64,000 bases of DNA from Bacillus spongiae (GTDB lineage: Bacteria; Bacillota; Bacilli; Bacillales; Bacillaceae_K), in contig NZ_JBBAXC010000013.1 in assembly GCF_037120725.1 (NCBI RefSeq), positions 1-64,000 on the forward strand. Reading direction: 5' to 3'. The notes below the pieces were generated by a model, which was not told the origin of the DNA, searched no databases, and worked only from the letters and a program-made list of their open reading frames with translations. Positions 24,045 through 33,924 of the stretch are shown piece by piece (within the stretch, counting starts at the first letter, position 1; every line of letters begins with the position of its first letter). The position numbers and the translations under genes were made by a program.

Positions 24045-25814
24045 CTATCCTGTCTCCGTTAGGCGCTGCTGATAATATAATTTCGCATAGAACCCATTTC
24101 TCTCTAATAGTTCCTCATGCTTGCCTTGCTCGATGATTTCTCCATTATTTAAGACGAGAATATTATCAGCGTTTAAAATCGTATTTAATCGATGAGCGAT
24201 CACAAACGTTGTACGATTGTTCATTAACGTTGATAACGCATCATTAATTTTCAATTCCGTAATCGTATCAATGCTACTCGTTGCTTCATCTAGTAATAAG
24301 AGACTTGGTTCCTTTAAAAATGCTCTCGCTATCGCAATTAGCTGACGCTGCCCAAAACTAATAGTCGTTTTCTCTGACAGAATCGTGTGATACCCATCTT
24401 GGAAGGCCATGATAAATTCATGCGCATTCGCTCTTTTTGCTGCAATTATGACTTCTTCATCAGTGGCTCCAAGGTTTCCGTATCGAATATTTTCCATAAT
24501 CGTCGTTTCAAATAAAAAAGAATCTTGAAGGACAAGCCCTAAATGTTCGCGTAAGCTTGCTCGCTTTATTTTCGTTAACGCTATATCATCAACCCAAACC
24601 TGCCCATGTTCAGGTTCATAAAATCGAGCCAAAATATTTAATATTGTTGATTTTCCTGCACCTGTCGGACCGACTAACGCAATCGTATCTCCTTCATTCA
24701 CTTCAAATGAAATATTCTTTAAGGTTGACTGATCGCCTTCATATGAAAAAGTGACATTTTCAAATTTTACATTTCCTTGTAACGTTGCATATTTTTTGGC
24801 ATGTTCCTCATCTCGATTTTCAATCGGTTCTTCCATAATAGCAAAAACTCTTTCTGCTCCAGCAACAGCTGATAATACCATATTTAATTGATTGGCTAGA
24901 TCATTTAGTGGACGTGTGAACTGTCTAGCATAAGCTGTGAATGTAACGATGACTCCTATTGTTACATACCCATTAATCGCTAAGATTCCTCCCACTCCTA
25001 CTATGGCAGCGAAGCTTACATTGTTTAGCATGTTCATCAGCTTTGGAATAAAGCCCGTGTACGTTTGTGCCCAGAAGCCTGCTTGACGGTACTCTTCATT
25101 TCTCTCTTGAAAGGTTGCCTTCATCTCTTCTTCTTTACTGTACATCTTGATTAATTGTTGGCCTGACAAGGATTCTTCTACAAAACCATTTAACTCTCCT
25201 AAATGTTTTTGCTGTTCTTTAAAATAGCGTCCTGTTCGCTTCGTAATCCATCGCAAGCCAAAAAATAAAAATGGAACAATCATTAACGTTACGAGGGTCA
25301 TTAACGGACTTAACCATAACATCATTCCAATTGTCCCAACAATCATCAACGAGCTTGTTGCAATTTGTAGGACAGCGGAATTGAGTGTTCTACTAACATT
25401 TTCAATATCATTCGTCATTCGACTCATTAACTCACCTTGCTGGCGTTCTTGAAAAAAAGCAAGTGGGAGATTTTGCAAGTGGAAAAACAAATCATTTCTC
25501 ATTTGAAATACTGTTTTCTGAGATATATCGATCATCCAATTATTTTGTAAAACGAGAGTTATCATCTGCAATACGTAAATGATGACTAAAAGGCCTATAA
25601 AGTAGAGCGTCTTTTCCACATCTGCTTTAACAATTAATTCATCAACGGCTACACCTAAAAAATACGGGGCCATAAGTGCTAAAATGGAAGAGAGGATAAC
25701 CGTGAACAAAGTAATCATAAAACGGACCCTATACACGCGCATATAGCCCCATATTTTCCAAATGGTTGTTCGCCAACCGTTTTGTTGTTCCTTCTTATTT
25801 CGATTATTGAACAT
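24045..25814 (-). CDS. ABC exporter half-transporter, second subunit (YfiC/YheH-like)
   Basis: A 589-residue fused membrane-ATPase half exporter. Residues 20-310 hold six helices of a type I ABC exporter; the nucleotide-binding domain follows. Walker A is GPTGAGKS, Walker B LLLLDEATSS with the catalytic Glu, and the H-loop AHRLNT is present, but the signature is ISFGQRQ instead of LSGGQ. The partner has the opposite defect. I start at the ATG at 25814, which has AAGGAGTAG upstream and overlaps the end of the partner gene by 11 bases; a longer frame begins inside the partner. The pair forms a heterodimer exporting drugs or lipid-like compounds. Confidence 0.88.
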   Translation of the reverse strand: MFNNRNKKEQQNGWRTTIWKIWGYMRVYRVRFMITLFTVILSSILALMAPYFLGVAVDELIVKADVEKTLYFIGLLVIIYVLQMITLVLQNNWMIDISQKTVFQMRNDLFFHLQNLPLAFFQERQQGELMSRMTNDIENVSRTLNSAVLQIATSSLMIVGTIGMMLWLSPLMTLVTLMIVPFLFFGLRWITKRTGRYFKEQQKHLGELNGFVEESLSGQQLIKMYSKEEEMKATFQERNEEYRQAGFWAQTYTGFIPKLMNMLNNVSFAAIVGVGGILAINGYVTIGVIVTFTAYARQFTRPLNDLANQLNMVLSAVAGAERVFAIMEEPIENRDEEHAKKYATLQGNVKFENVTFSYEGDQSTLKNISFEVNEGDTIALVGPTGAGKSTILNILARFYEPEHGQVWVDDIALTKIKRASLREHLGLVLQDSFLFETTIMENIRYGNLGATDEEVIIAAKRANAHEFIMAFQDGYHTILSEKTTISFGQRQLIAIARAFLKEPSLLLLDEATSSIDTITELKINDALSTLMNNRTTFVIAHRLNTILNADNILVLNNGEIIEQGKHEELLERNGFYAKLYYQQRLTETG

Positions 25815-27525
25815 ATCTACTCCTTTCTCCCTGTTGCTGCGAGGCATAAATTGATTGATAGAGTGGATTATTTTCTAATAGATCAAAATGAGTTCCTTTT
25901 CCGACAATCTTTCCTTCGTTTAGAAGCAAAATAAGTTCACTTTGCTTAATCGAACTAAGTTTTTGTGCTACCATCACAACTGTACAAGAATACTCCTGAA
26001 GTGCTTCTAGTAACCGTTTTTCAGTTTCGGCATCCAATGCACTCGTACTATCATCAAGAAGCAACACACTCGGTTTTCGAATTAATGCTCTTGCAATCGA
26101 AAGCCGTTGTTTTTGACCACCTGAAAGATTCATCCCTTTTTGGCCAATGTAGCTGTCGTAACCAGCGGGAAGGGAAAGAATAAAATCATGAATTTGAGCA
26201 CTTTTGGCTGCCGCAATGACTTCTTCATCCGATGCATCCTTTTTTCCCCATAAAATATTATCGCGAATGGATCCTGAGAAAAGATGTGCTTCTTGTGGTA
26301 CAATCCCAAACAATCGTCTTAAATCAGCTTCTATGTAGGTTTCAATTGGTTGATTATTCACCAATATTTCACCAGTCGAATGTGGATATAATCGAGGGAG
26401 GAGCTCCAGTAAACTTGTCTTTCCAGATCCTGTTTCACCCACGACACCGACAAATTGGTTTTCTGTAAGAGAAAAACTTAAATCTTGAAGAATTGATCGA
26501 TCGCTCGTCTCGTCGTTGTAACTTACGTTTTGAAATGCTATTGAATGAATAACATCGATGGATTGCTTCGATTTACTTGTTGAAACAGGCTGATCCATAA
26601 TTTCATTTATCCGTTTACTTGATGCTTGCGCTCGAGAAAAATGCATGATTAAAAAGGAAAATACTGAAAAAGCAAACAAAATTCGCATTCCGTAATTAAT
26701 AACCGCTACAATGGCTCCTGCATCTGCTCCACCACTAGCCATTTCCGTTGAACCAAGCCAAATTAAGGCAACTAAGATTAAATTCATACCGCCCATAATA
26801 GCTGGCATTGAAATCTCCATCACCTTTAACGCTTTCGTATTATGGCCAAGTAATGATGTATTGTCATGATAGAACCGGTCGCTTTCATAAGAACCTCTAT
26901 TAAAGGCTTTCACTAATTTCATGGCTTTCAAATTTTCTCTGATGCGATTGTTGACAGAATCAATACTTTCTTGAACATATTGAAACAAATTTACGCCCTT
27001 TTTTAAAATTAATAGAAAGATACCTAATAAAATTGGAACGGAAATTAATAATAAAACAGCTATAGATGGATAGACGATAAAAGCCATCAATAGACTACCA
27101 ATGATAAATAAAGGAGCCCTTAGCATAATTCTGAGTCCCATAAACAGGAGCACCTGTATCGATTGAACATCATTTGTAATCCGCGTTAATAACGTGGCAG
27201 GCGAGTGTTGTTTAAAAGTCGTTAACGACACTTCTTGTGTTTTTGTAAATAAATCTCTTCGCAATTCATAGCCAACACCTTGGCTTACTTTAGCTGAATA
27301 AAACGTATTAATAATCCCTGCAATAAATGCAAGAATGGATAAACCTAATAAAATTCCTCCCCAAAGAGTTACAGCTTCCATATCACCTGCAATAATCCCT
27401 CTGTCTATAATGATTCCCATAAGTAATGGCTGTGACAGCTCAACACCTAACTCAAAAAGCATCAAACTTAAGGCAATCGTGACAGATGCTTTATAGGAGG
27501 TTAAGTAAGATAATATTTTTCTCAT
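25804..27525 (-). CDS. ABC exporter half-transporter, first subunit (YfiB/YheI-like)
   Basis: A 573-residue half exporter with six helices (residues about 10-300) and a nucleotide-binding domain. Walker A is GETGSGKTS, the signature is a perfect LSGGQKQR, but Walker B reads VLLLDDSTSALD, with Asp in place of the catalytic Glu, and the H-loop is AQKLSS instead of AHRLS. Thus one ATP site of the pair (this Walker B with the partner's ISFGQ) is degenerate and the other is canonical, the hallmark of heterodimeric exporters such as BmrCD or TM287/288. ATG start after GAAGGGGAGAG. First gene of an operon with the partner and a GNAT enzyme. Confidence 0.88.
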   Translation of the reverse strand: MRKILSYLTSYKASVTIALSLMLFELGVELSQPLLMGIIIDRGIIAGDMEAVTLWGGILLGLSILAFIAGIINTFYSAKVSQGVGYELRRDLFTKTQEVSLTTFKQHSPATLLTRITNDVQSIQVLLFMGLRIMLRAPLFIIGSLLMAFIVYPSIAVLLLISVPILLGIFLLILKKGVNLFQYVQESIDSVNNRIRENLKAMKLVKAFNRGSYESDRFYHDNTSLLGHNTKALKVMEISMPAIMGGMNLILVALIWLGSTEMASGGADAGAIVAVINYGMRILFAFSVFSFLIMHFSRAQASSKRINEIMDQPVSTSKSKQSIDVIHSIAFQNVSYNDETSDRSILQDLSFSLTENQFVGVVGETGSGKTSLLELLPRLYPHSTGEILVNNQPIETYIEADLRRLFGIVPQEAHLFSGSIRDNILWGKKDASDEEVIAAAKSAQIHDFILSLPAGYDSYIGQKGMNLSGGQKQRLSIARALIRKPSVLLLDDSTSALDAETEKRLLEALQEYSCTVVMVAQKLSSIKQSELILLLNEGKIVGKGTHFDLLENNPLYQSIYASQQQGERSRYVQ

Positions 27526-27699
27526 CCTTCTCTCCCCTTCTAGTTGTCTATTTCAAGATTTGTATCACCTGCCTCAATATTCTTTTCGGTTATGTTTTAT
27601 CATAGATGATTGTCTTTCATAATGGAAGTAATTATTACTAATGAAGTCAATGAGGTATCCTCACCGATAGTATTGCGCTAATTGCTCATTTTGATTTAC

Positions 27700-28013
27700 T
27701 CAACGAGCAGTGCGGAAATATTTGACGAAAAAATAAATCTCAAGAAATATATAGGGTGATGAAATCATTCAAAATGGAACAGGATTGACCGGAACACAAC
27801 ATGACATTGATATATAAGTGGAAATATTGATCGAGGGTTTTGTAAACGATGCTCTCTTTTCATTAAAGAATATTGAGGAGATTGTTTTTAAGGTTGTCGA
27901 TTGAAATTTTACTGAGTGCATATGACGATAATTATCGTGGCTGGAGTCGTGTAAGAATAGAGATAAAAATTTTCGGTGAAGAAGATGGATATAGTAAGTG
28001 GAGGTGCTTCTAA
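27700..28013 (+). pseudogene. Decayed unknown gene
   Basis: Plus-strand frames chain together: SAEIFDEKINLKKYIG, DEIIQNGTGLTGTQHDIDI, VEILIEGFVNDALFSLKNIE EIVFKVVD, and LSAYDDNYRGWSRVRIEIKI FGEEDGYSKWRCF ending at 28011. At least three frameshifts or stops separate them. The content (NDALFSL, GWSRVRIEIKIFGEE) looks like a small soluble protein of the immunity type; no family named. Confidence 0.5.
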
Positions 28014-28443
28014 CCCCTTATTTCATAATATTTTGTCCCTTTTGGATTTGTTTTACTTCATAAACCTTTTCCTCTCTAAACTACAAAAGGATTCGCCCAA
28101 GTCAATACATGTATAAAAACAGAATAACGGAGAATTTAATAAAGCACTTTGAATACTGTTTTGTGGTTTCTTTCGACTACAAAAAATCGTGCAATTAAAA
28201 TTGAAAAGGAAGGCTTCTAACATACATTCCTTCTTTTTTACAGACGTATCTTCTCAAAAGGTCGTTATAGTAATTATTTCCACAAATCCTCTAATTCTTT
28301 ATTGTTTACAAATTTTAGAAGCTTTGTAAAGTAAGATTGACTACAGCATACTCTCCTTCAGTCGGCTTACCGCTGACAGATTGTATAAGAGTAGCTTGGG
28401 AAATGAAAAAAGGACAAGAATATTGTTTGAATGGGACTGTGAG
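28014..28443. other. Intergenic stretch with a weak hairpin
   Basis: A hairpin AAGGAA/TTCCTT at 28206-28232 is followed by six T on the plus strand and could terminate the decayed gene upstream. A plus-strand frame at 28340-28440 (VGLPLTDCIRVAWEMKKGQE) reads like protein but has no start; it may be another remnant. Confidence 0.35.
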
Positions 28444-28870
28444 TCAAATATCCCCTTCCACCAGTTTTTTGTTTAAAGGCACATAATCATTTTTATTAAA
28501 GACTACCTCTACTCTATCCAATCGATCTCCTTTAGGATATAAAACTAACTGTTGATCAAACTTTATCCCTAAAGGTACCACTATTTGATGAATAAGATTT
28601 AAAATTTTAAAACATTCTAAATCTACTCCTTCTTTCAAATGATTTTTTAGATGAATCATGACTACATCTTCCATATGATTTTGAAAATAATCATTTTGGA
28701 GCAACCTAGTCCACCTCACATTCCTTGTTATCTTGCCATTTCCGTACGATTCTAGCTTCAATGAGAGAGCCGATTAACACCTTCTACTACTGCTTTTACT
28801 TCTAATTGTCCTTTCTCATTTACTAAATCATTGCATTTATAAAATTCACTTTGTTGTAATTCAGAAATCA
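28444..28870 (-). pseudogene. Decayed GNAT-family gene
   Basis: The ATG at 28870 (GGAGAAAG site) opens MISELQQSEFYKCNDLVNEK, GQLEVKAVVEGVNRLSH and stops at 28758. ELxxSEFYKC...GQLEVKAVxEGVN is the start of a known group of Bacillus GNAT proteins of about 260 residues. After this point other frames carry on (GSLIEARIVRKWQDNKECEVD and a 105-codon frame to 28444, NDYFQNHMEDVVMIHLKNHL...) but the acetyl-CoA motif is absent. It is a truncated, frameshifted remnant; the distal part may even come from a different gene. Confidence 0.5.
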
Positions 28871-29047
28871 TGATTTCTTTCTCCTTCACGTAAACAATAC
28901 CATTTTAACTTTACCGTATTTCACATTAAATTCCTTATTACTCTTTGAAATAGGTTAGCACAATAACAATACCAATGTAATTATTGTCTTCTTTATGTTT
29001 TTTTGATTATTTACGTTAATACTGAAATTCAAATAAGCATAATAAAG

Positions 29048-29072
29048 CCCTACACCCAAAAAGGGTATAGGG
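29048..29072 (-). terminator. Terminator of the pyrimidine-degradation cluster
   Basis: CCCTACACCC (29048-29057) pairs with GGGTATAGGG (29063-29072), one mismatch or wobble, five-base loop; CTTTATT follows on the minus strand. It lies eight bases past the aminotransferase stop. Confidence 0.85.
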
Positions 29073-29079
29073 GAAGCAT

Positions 29080-30435
29080 TTACCGAATTGAATTGATTCC
29101 ATTAATAACGGTATGAACGATTAAGTTTAAGTCAGACTGTTCAATCATAAGTGGCGGCGAAAGGGTTAAAACATTATTGTAACCAGCAACCGTCATGCCA
29201 TTCTTTCCGATCAGAATTCCTTTTTCTTTGCAATAATGAATGACTTGGTTTACTTTTTGGATATCTAACGGCGTTTTACTTTCTTTATTATCTACTAGCT
29301 CAATTCCAATTAACAGGCCTTTTCCTCTTACATCCCCAACATAGGGATGGTCAAACAATTTATGTTTCAGTTCATTTATGACACGTTCCCCTAATTCAGC
29401 TGAACGCTCAAATAGTTTTTCATTTTCCATTATTTCTAAATTTTTTAAGGCAAGAGCACATGCAGCAGGATTACCTCCAAAAGTATTAATATGGCGGAAG
29501 AAATCGTAATCCTCATTCCCTTTAAACTGTTCGTATATTTCTTTTTTCACTGCCGTAGCCGACAAAGGTAAATAGGCACTTGTAATCCCCTTTGCCATCG
29601 TAATAATATCTGGCTTTATCTGTTCATTCATGAAACCAAATGGCTTACCTGTTCGACCAAACCCACATATCACTTCATCGACAATTAACAGTGCCCCATG
29701 TTTTTCACAAACTTCTTTTGCTGCCCTCATATATCCCTCTGGAGGAACAAGGATGCCCCCTCCCGTAATAATGGGCTCCATAATCATGGCGGCAATCGTT
29801 TCGCTCAGCTCCCAAGTCATCGTTTTATCAATCTCTTGAACGGAGGAAAGCTCTTGCGGATGCTTAACATCCGTGTTATCTCGGTAAGCATCAGGTGGTG
29901 ATACGTGAAGGAACCCTTGTGCAAGCGGTTCATATTTATATTTACGTTGAGCTTGCCCCGTAGCAGCTAAAGACCCCATCGAATTCCCGTGATACGATCG
30001 ATATCGTGACACGATTTTATATCTGCTATGCTCTCCTTTTTGGTAGTGGAACTGCCGAGCAATTTTAAAAGCTGTTTCATTTGCTTCTGAACCACTATTT
30101 GAAAAGAAAAATACATATTCATTGTTTAACCATTCATTTAATTTCTCCGCTAAACGAATCGCAGGTTCATGGCTTTGTGTTAAGGGAAAATACGCCATTT
30201 TTTTTAATTGTTCATAGGCAGCATCGGCTAATTCTTGGCGACCGTACCCCACATTGACACACCATAACCCCGCCATAGCATCCAAATATTTTTTTCCATC
30301 CTCGGTGGTGATCCAAGCACCTTCTGATTCTTTCACAATCATTGTAGAATCAGAATTATACGGCTTCATTGAATGCCAAAGCATTTGTTCGTCCTTATTT
30401 AAAAGTGAATCTCTCGTCTCTCTAGCTTGAACCAT
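29080..30435 (-). CDS. Class III omega-aminotransferase (beta-alanine:pyruvate type)
   Basis: A 451-residue PLP enzyme. The start at 30435 (MVQARETRDSLL) is preferred because GAAAGGGGGA precedes it. Motifs: DAMAGLWCVNVGYG near residue 55, SGSEANETAFKIAR, YHGNSMGSLAATGQ, the cofactor aspartate in LIVDEVICGFGRTG, and the PLP lysine in ITMAKGITSAYLPLS. Class III members of this branch transfer the amino group of beta-alanine or 3-aminoisobutyrate to pyruvate, giving (methyl)malonate semialdehyde. Last gene of the cluster, 47 bases after the dehydrogenase that uses that product, so the assignment rests on both family and context. Confidence 0.88.
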   Translation of the reverse strand: MVQARETRDSLLNKDEQMLWHSMKPYNSDSTMIVKESEGAWITTEDGKKYLDAMAGLWCVNVGYGRQELADAAYEQLKKMAYFPLTQSHEPAIRLAEKLNEWLNNEYVFFFSNSGSEANETAFKIARQFHYQKGEHSRYKIVSRYRSYHGNSMGSLAATGQAQRKYKYEPLAQGFLHVSPPDAYRDNTDVKHPQELSSVQEIDKTMTWELSETIAAMIMEPIITGGGILVPPEGYMRAAKEVCEKHGALLIVDEVICGFGRTGKPFGFMNEQIKPDIITMAKGITSAYLPLSATAVKKEIYEQFKGNEDYDFFRHINTFGGNPAACALALKNLEIMENEKLFERSAELGERVINELKHKLFDHPYVGDVRGKGLLIGIELVDNKESKTPLDIQKVNQVIHYCKEKGILIGKNGMTVAGYNNVLTLSPPLMIEQSDLNLIVHTVINGINSIR

Positions 30436-30482
30436 ACTGTTCCCCCTTTCTTTCATTCATTACACTATATGCGCTATATTAT

Positions 30483-31949
30483 TTAATAATCAAAACGAGA
30501 TGTAATCATTTTCTTTCTTGTGAAAAAATTGACACCGTCCTTGCCATTTACATGTAGATCACCATAGAACGAGTTCTTCCACCCTGAAAACGGAAAAAAT
30601 GCCATCGTTGCGGGTACTCCTACATTAATTCCAAGCATTCCAGCATCCGCTTCTTCCCGAAATTGTTTCACTGCCTTTGCATCCTTTGTATAGATGGTGG
30701 CCCCATTTCCATACTTCGATAGTCGAATGTACTCAAGTGCTTCATCCAGATTGCTTGAACGAAGAATACTTAATACAGGGGCAAAAAGTTCTTCTTTCGC
30801 AATGGTCATGTCAGGTTGAACATAATCAAAAATAGTTGGTCCTAAAAAATACCCTTCCTTCTGATTATCCATCTCCTTTCGACCATCCCGAATCAGCCTT
30901 GCTCCTTCTTCAAGGCCTTTTTGGATGTAGTGGAGTACTTTTTCAAGAGCTTCCTTTCGAATTACTGGTGTAAGAAGAACATTCTCATCCAGCCCTGATC
31001 CAATGATAAGTTCATCTGCTTTTCTCATCAGCGCTTTAATGAATGCATCATTTTCTCCGACGACCACTACGGCACTGCAAGCCATACATCTCTGACCCGC
31101 ACTCCCAAAGGCTGAACTAATAATATGAGTAGCTGCTTTCTCCAAATCCGCATCCTGCATCACAATATGATGATTTTTGGCTCCTGATAACGCTTGAACC
31201 CTCTTCCCATGTTGAGCAGCCGTTTCATACACATATTTTGCCACTGGCTGTGATCCGACAAAGGAGATTGCTGAAATTTCACGATGCTCTAGTAACCCGT
31301 TTACTACATCATGCGTACCATGTACCACGTTTAAAACACCATTAGGAGCACCCGCTTCCGTAAATAACTCCGCAAGACGATTTGCAAGTATTGGCGTTTT
31401 CTCAGAAGGTTTTAAGACAAACGTATTTCCACAAGCAATTGCTAACGGAAACATCCATAAAGGGACCATCATTGGAAAATTAAATGGGGTAATTCCCCCG
31501 ATGACTCCTAAAGGAAAGCGAACCATTTCTGAATCAATTTCTTCAGCAATTCCTGTTAAGCTTTCCCCCATCATGAGAGACGGTGCACCAGCTGCAAACT
31601 CTACACATTCAATTCCCCTTTGCACCTCTCCGTACGCCTCTTTGTAGGCCTTTCCGTTTTCTTGAACTATAAGCTTTGCTAATTGTGCATGGTTTTTTAT
31701 CAGAAGATTATGGAATGAAAATAATAGTCGTGCCCGTTTAGGAACAGGAACTTTTCTCCAAACGGAAAATGCTTTTTTCGCTGCTTTTGCCGCTTCATCA
31801 ACATCCTCCTTTGAGGAAATCGGAACCGTTGCCATGACTTCATTTGTTGCCGGATTGATCACTTCCATTAATTTAGGACTTTGTGGTTCAATCCATTTCC
31901 CATTGATGAAATTTTTTATTTTTTTCGTTTCACTTCTAATCACTGTCAT
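30483..31949 (-). CDS. mmsA: CoA-acylating (methyl)malonate-semialdehyde dehydrogenase
   Basis: A 488-residue aldehyde dehydrogenase of the MmsA/IolA group. The start at 31949 follows AAAGGAGGAATAAAG; longer in-frame starts lie in the promoter region. The NAD site is in [20 protein letters not shown] and [13 protein letters not shown]; the catalytic Cys is in [13 protein letters not shown]; the ending [24 protein letters not shown] is diagnostic for the CoA-dependent MmsA group. It turns malonate semialdehyde into acetyl-CoA and CO2, and methylmalonate semialdehyde into propionyl-CoA. With the aminotransferase it completes pyrimidine carbon recovery. It has its own promoter region of about 117 bases after the pucR-type gene. 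Confidence 0.92.
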   Translation of the reverse strand: MTVIRSETKKIKNFINGKWIEPQSPKLMEVINPATNEVMATVPISSKEDVDEAAKAAKKAFSVWRKVPVPKRARLLFSFHNLLIKNHAQLAKLIVQENGKAYKEAYGEVQRGIECVEFAAGAPSLMMGESLTGIAEEIDSEMVRFPLGVIGGITPFNFPMMVPLWMFPLAIACGNTFVLKPSEKTPILANRLAELFTEAGAPNGVLNVVHGTHDVVNGLLEHREISAISFVGSQPVAKYVYETAAQHGKRVQALSGAKNHHIVMQDADLEKAATHIISSAFGSAGQRCMACSAVVVVGENDAFIKALMRKADELIIGSGLDENVLLTPVIRKEALEKVLHYIQKGLEEGARLIRDGRKEMDNQKEGYFLGPTIFDYVQPDMTIAKEELFAPVLSILRSSNLDEALEYIRLSKYGNGATIYTKDAKAVKQFREEADAGMLGINVGVPATMAFFPFSGWKNSFYGDLHVNGKDGVNFFTRKKMITSRFDY

Positions 31950-31980
31950 CTTTATTCCTCCTTTCAAACTGGACTCTCCT

Positions 31981-31997
31981 TCTTTCATTATGAAAGA
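31981..31997. promoter_or_regulatory. Perfect palindrome upstream of mmsA
   Basis: TCTTTCATTATGAAAGA is symmetric about its central base. The half-site TCTTTCATTA occurs again at 32008-32017. It lies 32 bases upstream of the chosen mmsA start and may be an operator or an mRNA hairpin. Confidence 0.45.
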
Positions 31998-32048
31998 GGG
32001 ACGAGCTTCTTTCATTAGACATAATGTTAAATAGTATCGTATTCCATT

Positions 32049-32062
32049 TATACATTTTGTTA
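32049..32062. promoter_or_regulatory. Candidate cluster operator upstream of mmsA
   Basis: TATACATTTTGTTA resembles the two TAGACAWTTTGT repeats upstream of the first gene of the cluster (40995-41039), so all three may bind the same regulator. Confidence 0.4.
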
Positions 32063-32066
32063 AATA

Positions 32067-33662
32067 TCATGATTCCAATTGTGAAGGTAGAGAGCTTTCT
32101 TCTTGAAAATAGTCATAAGCAAATAGTAGTAATTCCAGGGTCATTCGTTTTCTTGGTTCCATATAATCATCTCCTAATAACTTCTTTATTCTACTTAAGC
32201 GATGATATAAAGTTTGACGAACAATATATAATTGTTCTGCTGTTTTTTTCTTACAGCCATGACAATGTAAATAAACCTTTAATGTTTGAAATAGCTTCGT
32301 ATTTTGCTTCTGATCATAATCAATAATAGGCTGTAAATACTCATTGACCAATTGTGACAAATCCATCTGTTGTTCAAGTATTGCAACCATACGGATCAGA
32401 TGTAAATCGTCAAAAAACACGTACTTTCCATTCCCATTTTGGAGTGGTTGAAGCCTTATCGCTTCGAGAGATGATTGATAGCTTTTATGGATGGCTGATA
32501 GTTGATGAGTATATTTCCCCACCGAAAAAAATAATGAGGAAGAGGTATTTTTTCGTACAAAATGGGAATCATTGATCCGTTCTATAGCTTGTATGATTCG
32601 ACGTTTCCATGTAGAAGGACTTCTTGTATCAAGGAGAATATACAACGGCTGATTATCCTTACTTTCTGTAATGGCAACAAATCCATATTGTTCAAAAGTG
32701 GTTCGTGTTAGAAGTTGAAAATACGTTCCATCCATTTTTTCTTTTTCCTCATATGAATGGATGGTACATAAACAAACCACTCCACCATGTATGGGTACTG
32801 TAACCTTTAATTTTCTTAAATAATCATGAATTTTACCGGGTGAATGGGACCCACTTAGCAACCCTTCCACCCATTTTGCTTCTTCCATCCTTTTTTTCTC
32901 TTCAAAAAATAGTTCTCTAAGAAAATAATGAGCCATTGCGGTAGCCGTTCTATCAAGTAATAAGTGCTCAAACTCTTGAAAAATATCTGGATCACCTACC
33001 AACCGCAGTTCAGCAAATTCCTCATCGAATACAATGACTTTAGTAGAAATATAGTTTGAATGATAGAGCTCGCTTACGTGAGTTTCACCGTCTCTTTTTT
33101 TTCGTGGCGGAAAACTGATTACCTTCTCGTCCTTATATTTAAATAGAATAGGGGTTTCAATATAATCATACAAAAATTGAAGAATCTCTTTAACGTCACT
33201 AATCGTTAATAAATATTTATTGAGTCGTTGTGAATAGTTTTCTAAATCTCTTATTAAAGAATATTGTTGATTAATAATCGTAGTATGTATATCTTGTGTA
33301 ATTTTTACAAATGGGACTTCTTCCTGGAAAATGATAAGAGGAAGATCATGTTTATTTGCTTTCTTTATGACAGAAGGAGGAATACTCTCTATATTTGTCC
33401 CTAATTCTAAACAGATACCTGCAGCACGACTGGCTATTAACTGATCCATGATGGAAAGAAACGTATGTTCCTCCTTCCAAGCTAGCCCAGTTGTAAGGAT
33501 TAATTCATTTCCATTTAACAAATTCTCAATCGTTGTCACTTCCACAATATGAACCCACTTAACATGACGATGAAGACTAGTAGAGCCGGCAAGGACTTTT
33601 GCTGATTGAAAGTATTTTCGTTTTAACACTTGTTGAACTGTAAGGTGAAAATCTTTTCTCAT
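32067..33662 (-). CDS. PucR-family transcriptional regulator
   Basis: A 531-residue regulator of the PucR/CdaR type. The N-terminal PucR domain (residues about 8-125) reads TVQQVLKRKYFQSAKVLAGS, VKWVHIVEVTTIENLLNGNE, LILTTGLAW; a central sensory region follows; the C-terminal helix-turn-helix (residues 460-520) is LKVYLHCHGCKKKTAEQLYI VRQTLYHRLSRIKKLLG. In B. subtilis PucR activates purine degradation; relatives sit in hydantoin and pyrimidine clusters as here. The ATG at 33662 has AAAGGAGAG seven bases before it. It lies within the cluster and probably activates it in response to a pathway intermediate. Confidence 0.88.
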   Translation of the reverse strand: MRKDFHLTVQQVLKRKYFQSAKVLAGSTSLHRHVKWVHIVEVTTIENLLNGNELILTTGLAWKEEHTFLSIMDQLIASRAAGICLELGTNIESIPPSVIKKANKHDLPLIIFQEEVPFVKITQDIHTTIINQQYSLIRDLENYSQRLNKYLLTISDVKEILQFLYDYIETPILFKYKDEKVISFPPRKKRDGETHVSELYHSNYISTKVIVFDEEFAELRLVGDPDIFQEFEHLLLDRTATAMAHYFLRELFFEEKKRMEEAKWVEGLLSGSHSPGKIHDYLRKLKVTVPIHGGVVCLCTIHSYEEKEKMDGTYFQLLTRTTFEQYGFVAITESKDNQPLYILLDTRSPSTWKRRIIQAIERINDSHFVRKNTSSSLFFSVGKYTHQLSAIHKSYQSSLEAIRLQPLQNGNGKYVFFDDLHLIRMVAILEQQMDLSQLVNEYLQPIIDYDQKQNTKLFQTLKVYLHCHGCKKKTAEQLYIVRQTLYHRLSRIKKLLGDDYMEPRKRMTLELLLFAYDYFQEESSLPSQLES

Positions 33663-33730
33663 CAATACTCTCCTTTCTGCTCGTCAATTATGAAGGAAAG
33701 GGCTGGTACGATAACCAACCCTTTTACTGA

Positions 33731-33910
33731 CTATTCAATAGGGGAAATGAATACTTCAACCAGTATGTTTAACTCATTTAGGAAGTTTCGATCAGACCCA
33801 TATGAGTCATCTAACAAGTCAAGTAACCAACTAACAAATTCTTCTGAAGTTTTAAACTCGGTAGCCTCCATGCTATCAGGTGGTAATCTCCGTTCAAACT
33901 CAGGCTGCAT
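33731..33910 (-). CDS. Small acidic protein in the pyrimidine operon, 59 residues
   Basis: MQPEFERRLPPDSMEATEFK, TSEEFVSWLLDLLDDSYGSD, RNFLNELNILVEVFISPIE. The ATG follows GGGGGAGGAAG and lies 14 bases after the stop of the preceding small gene, with 68 bases to the PucR gene, so it belongs to the operon. It is acidic (many Glu/Asp), helical, with no cysteine, signal or membrane segment. It may be an adaptor or stability factor for one of the enzymes or the permease. Family not recognised. Confidence 0.75.
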   Translation of the reverse strand: MQPEFERRLPPDSMEATEFKTSEEFVSWLLDLLDDSYGSDRNFLNELNILVEVFISPIE

Positions 33911-33924
33911 ACTTCCTCCCCCTA

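Noticed and set aside
32015-33910. B. subtilis-type PucR box (WWWCNTTGGTTAA) near the pyrimidine genes
   Set aside because: I could not find a convincing match; the candidate operators reported instead are different motifs.
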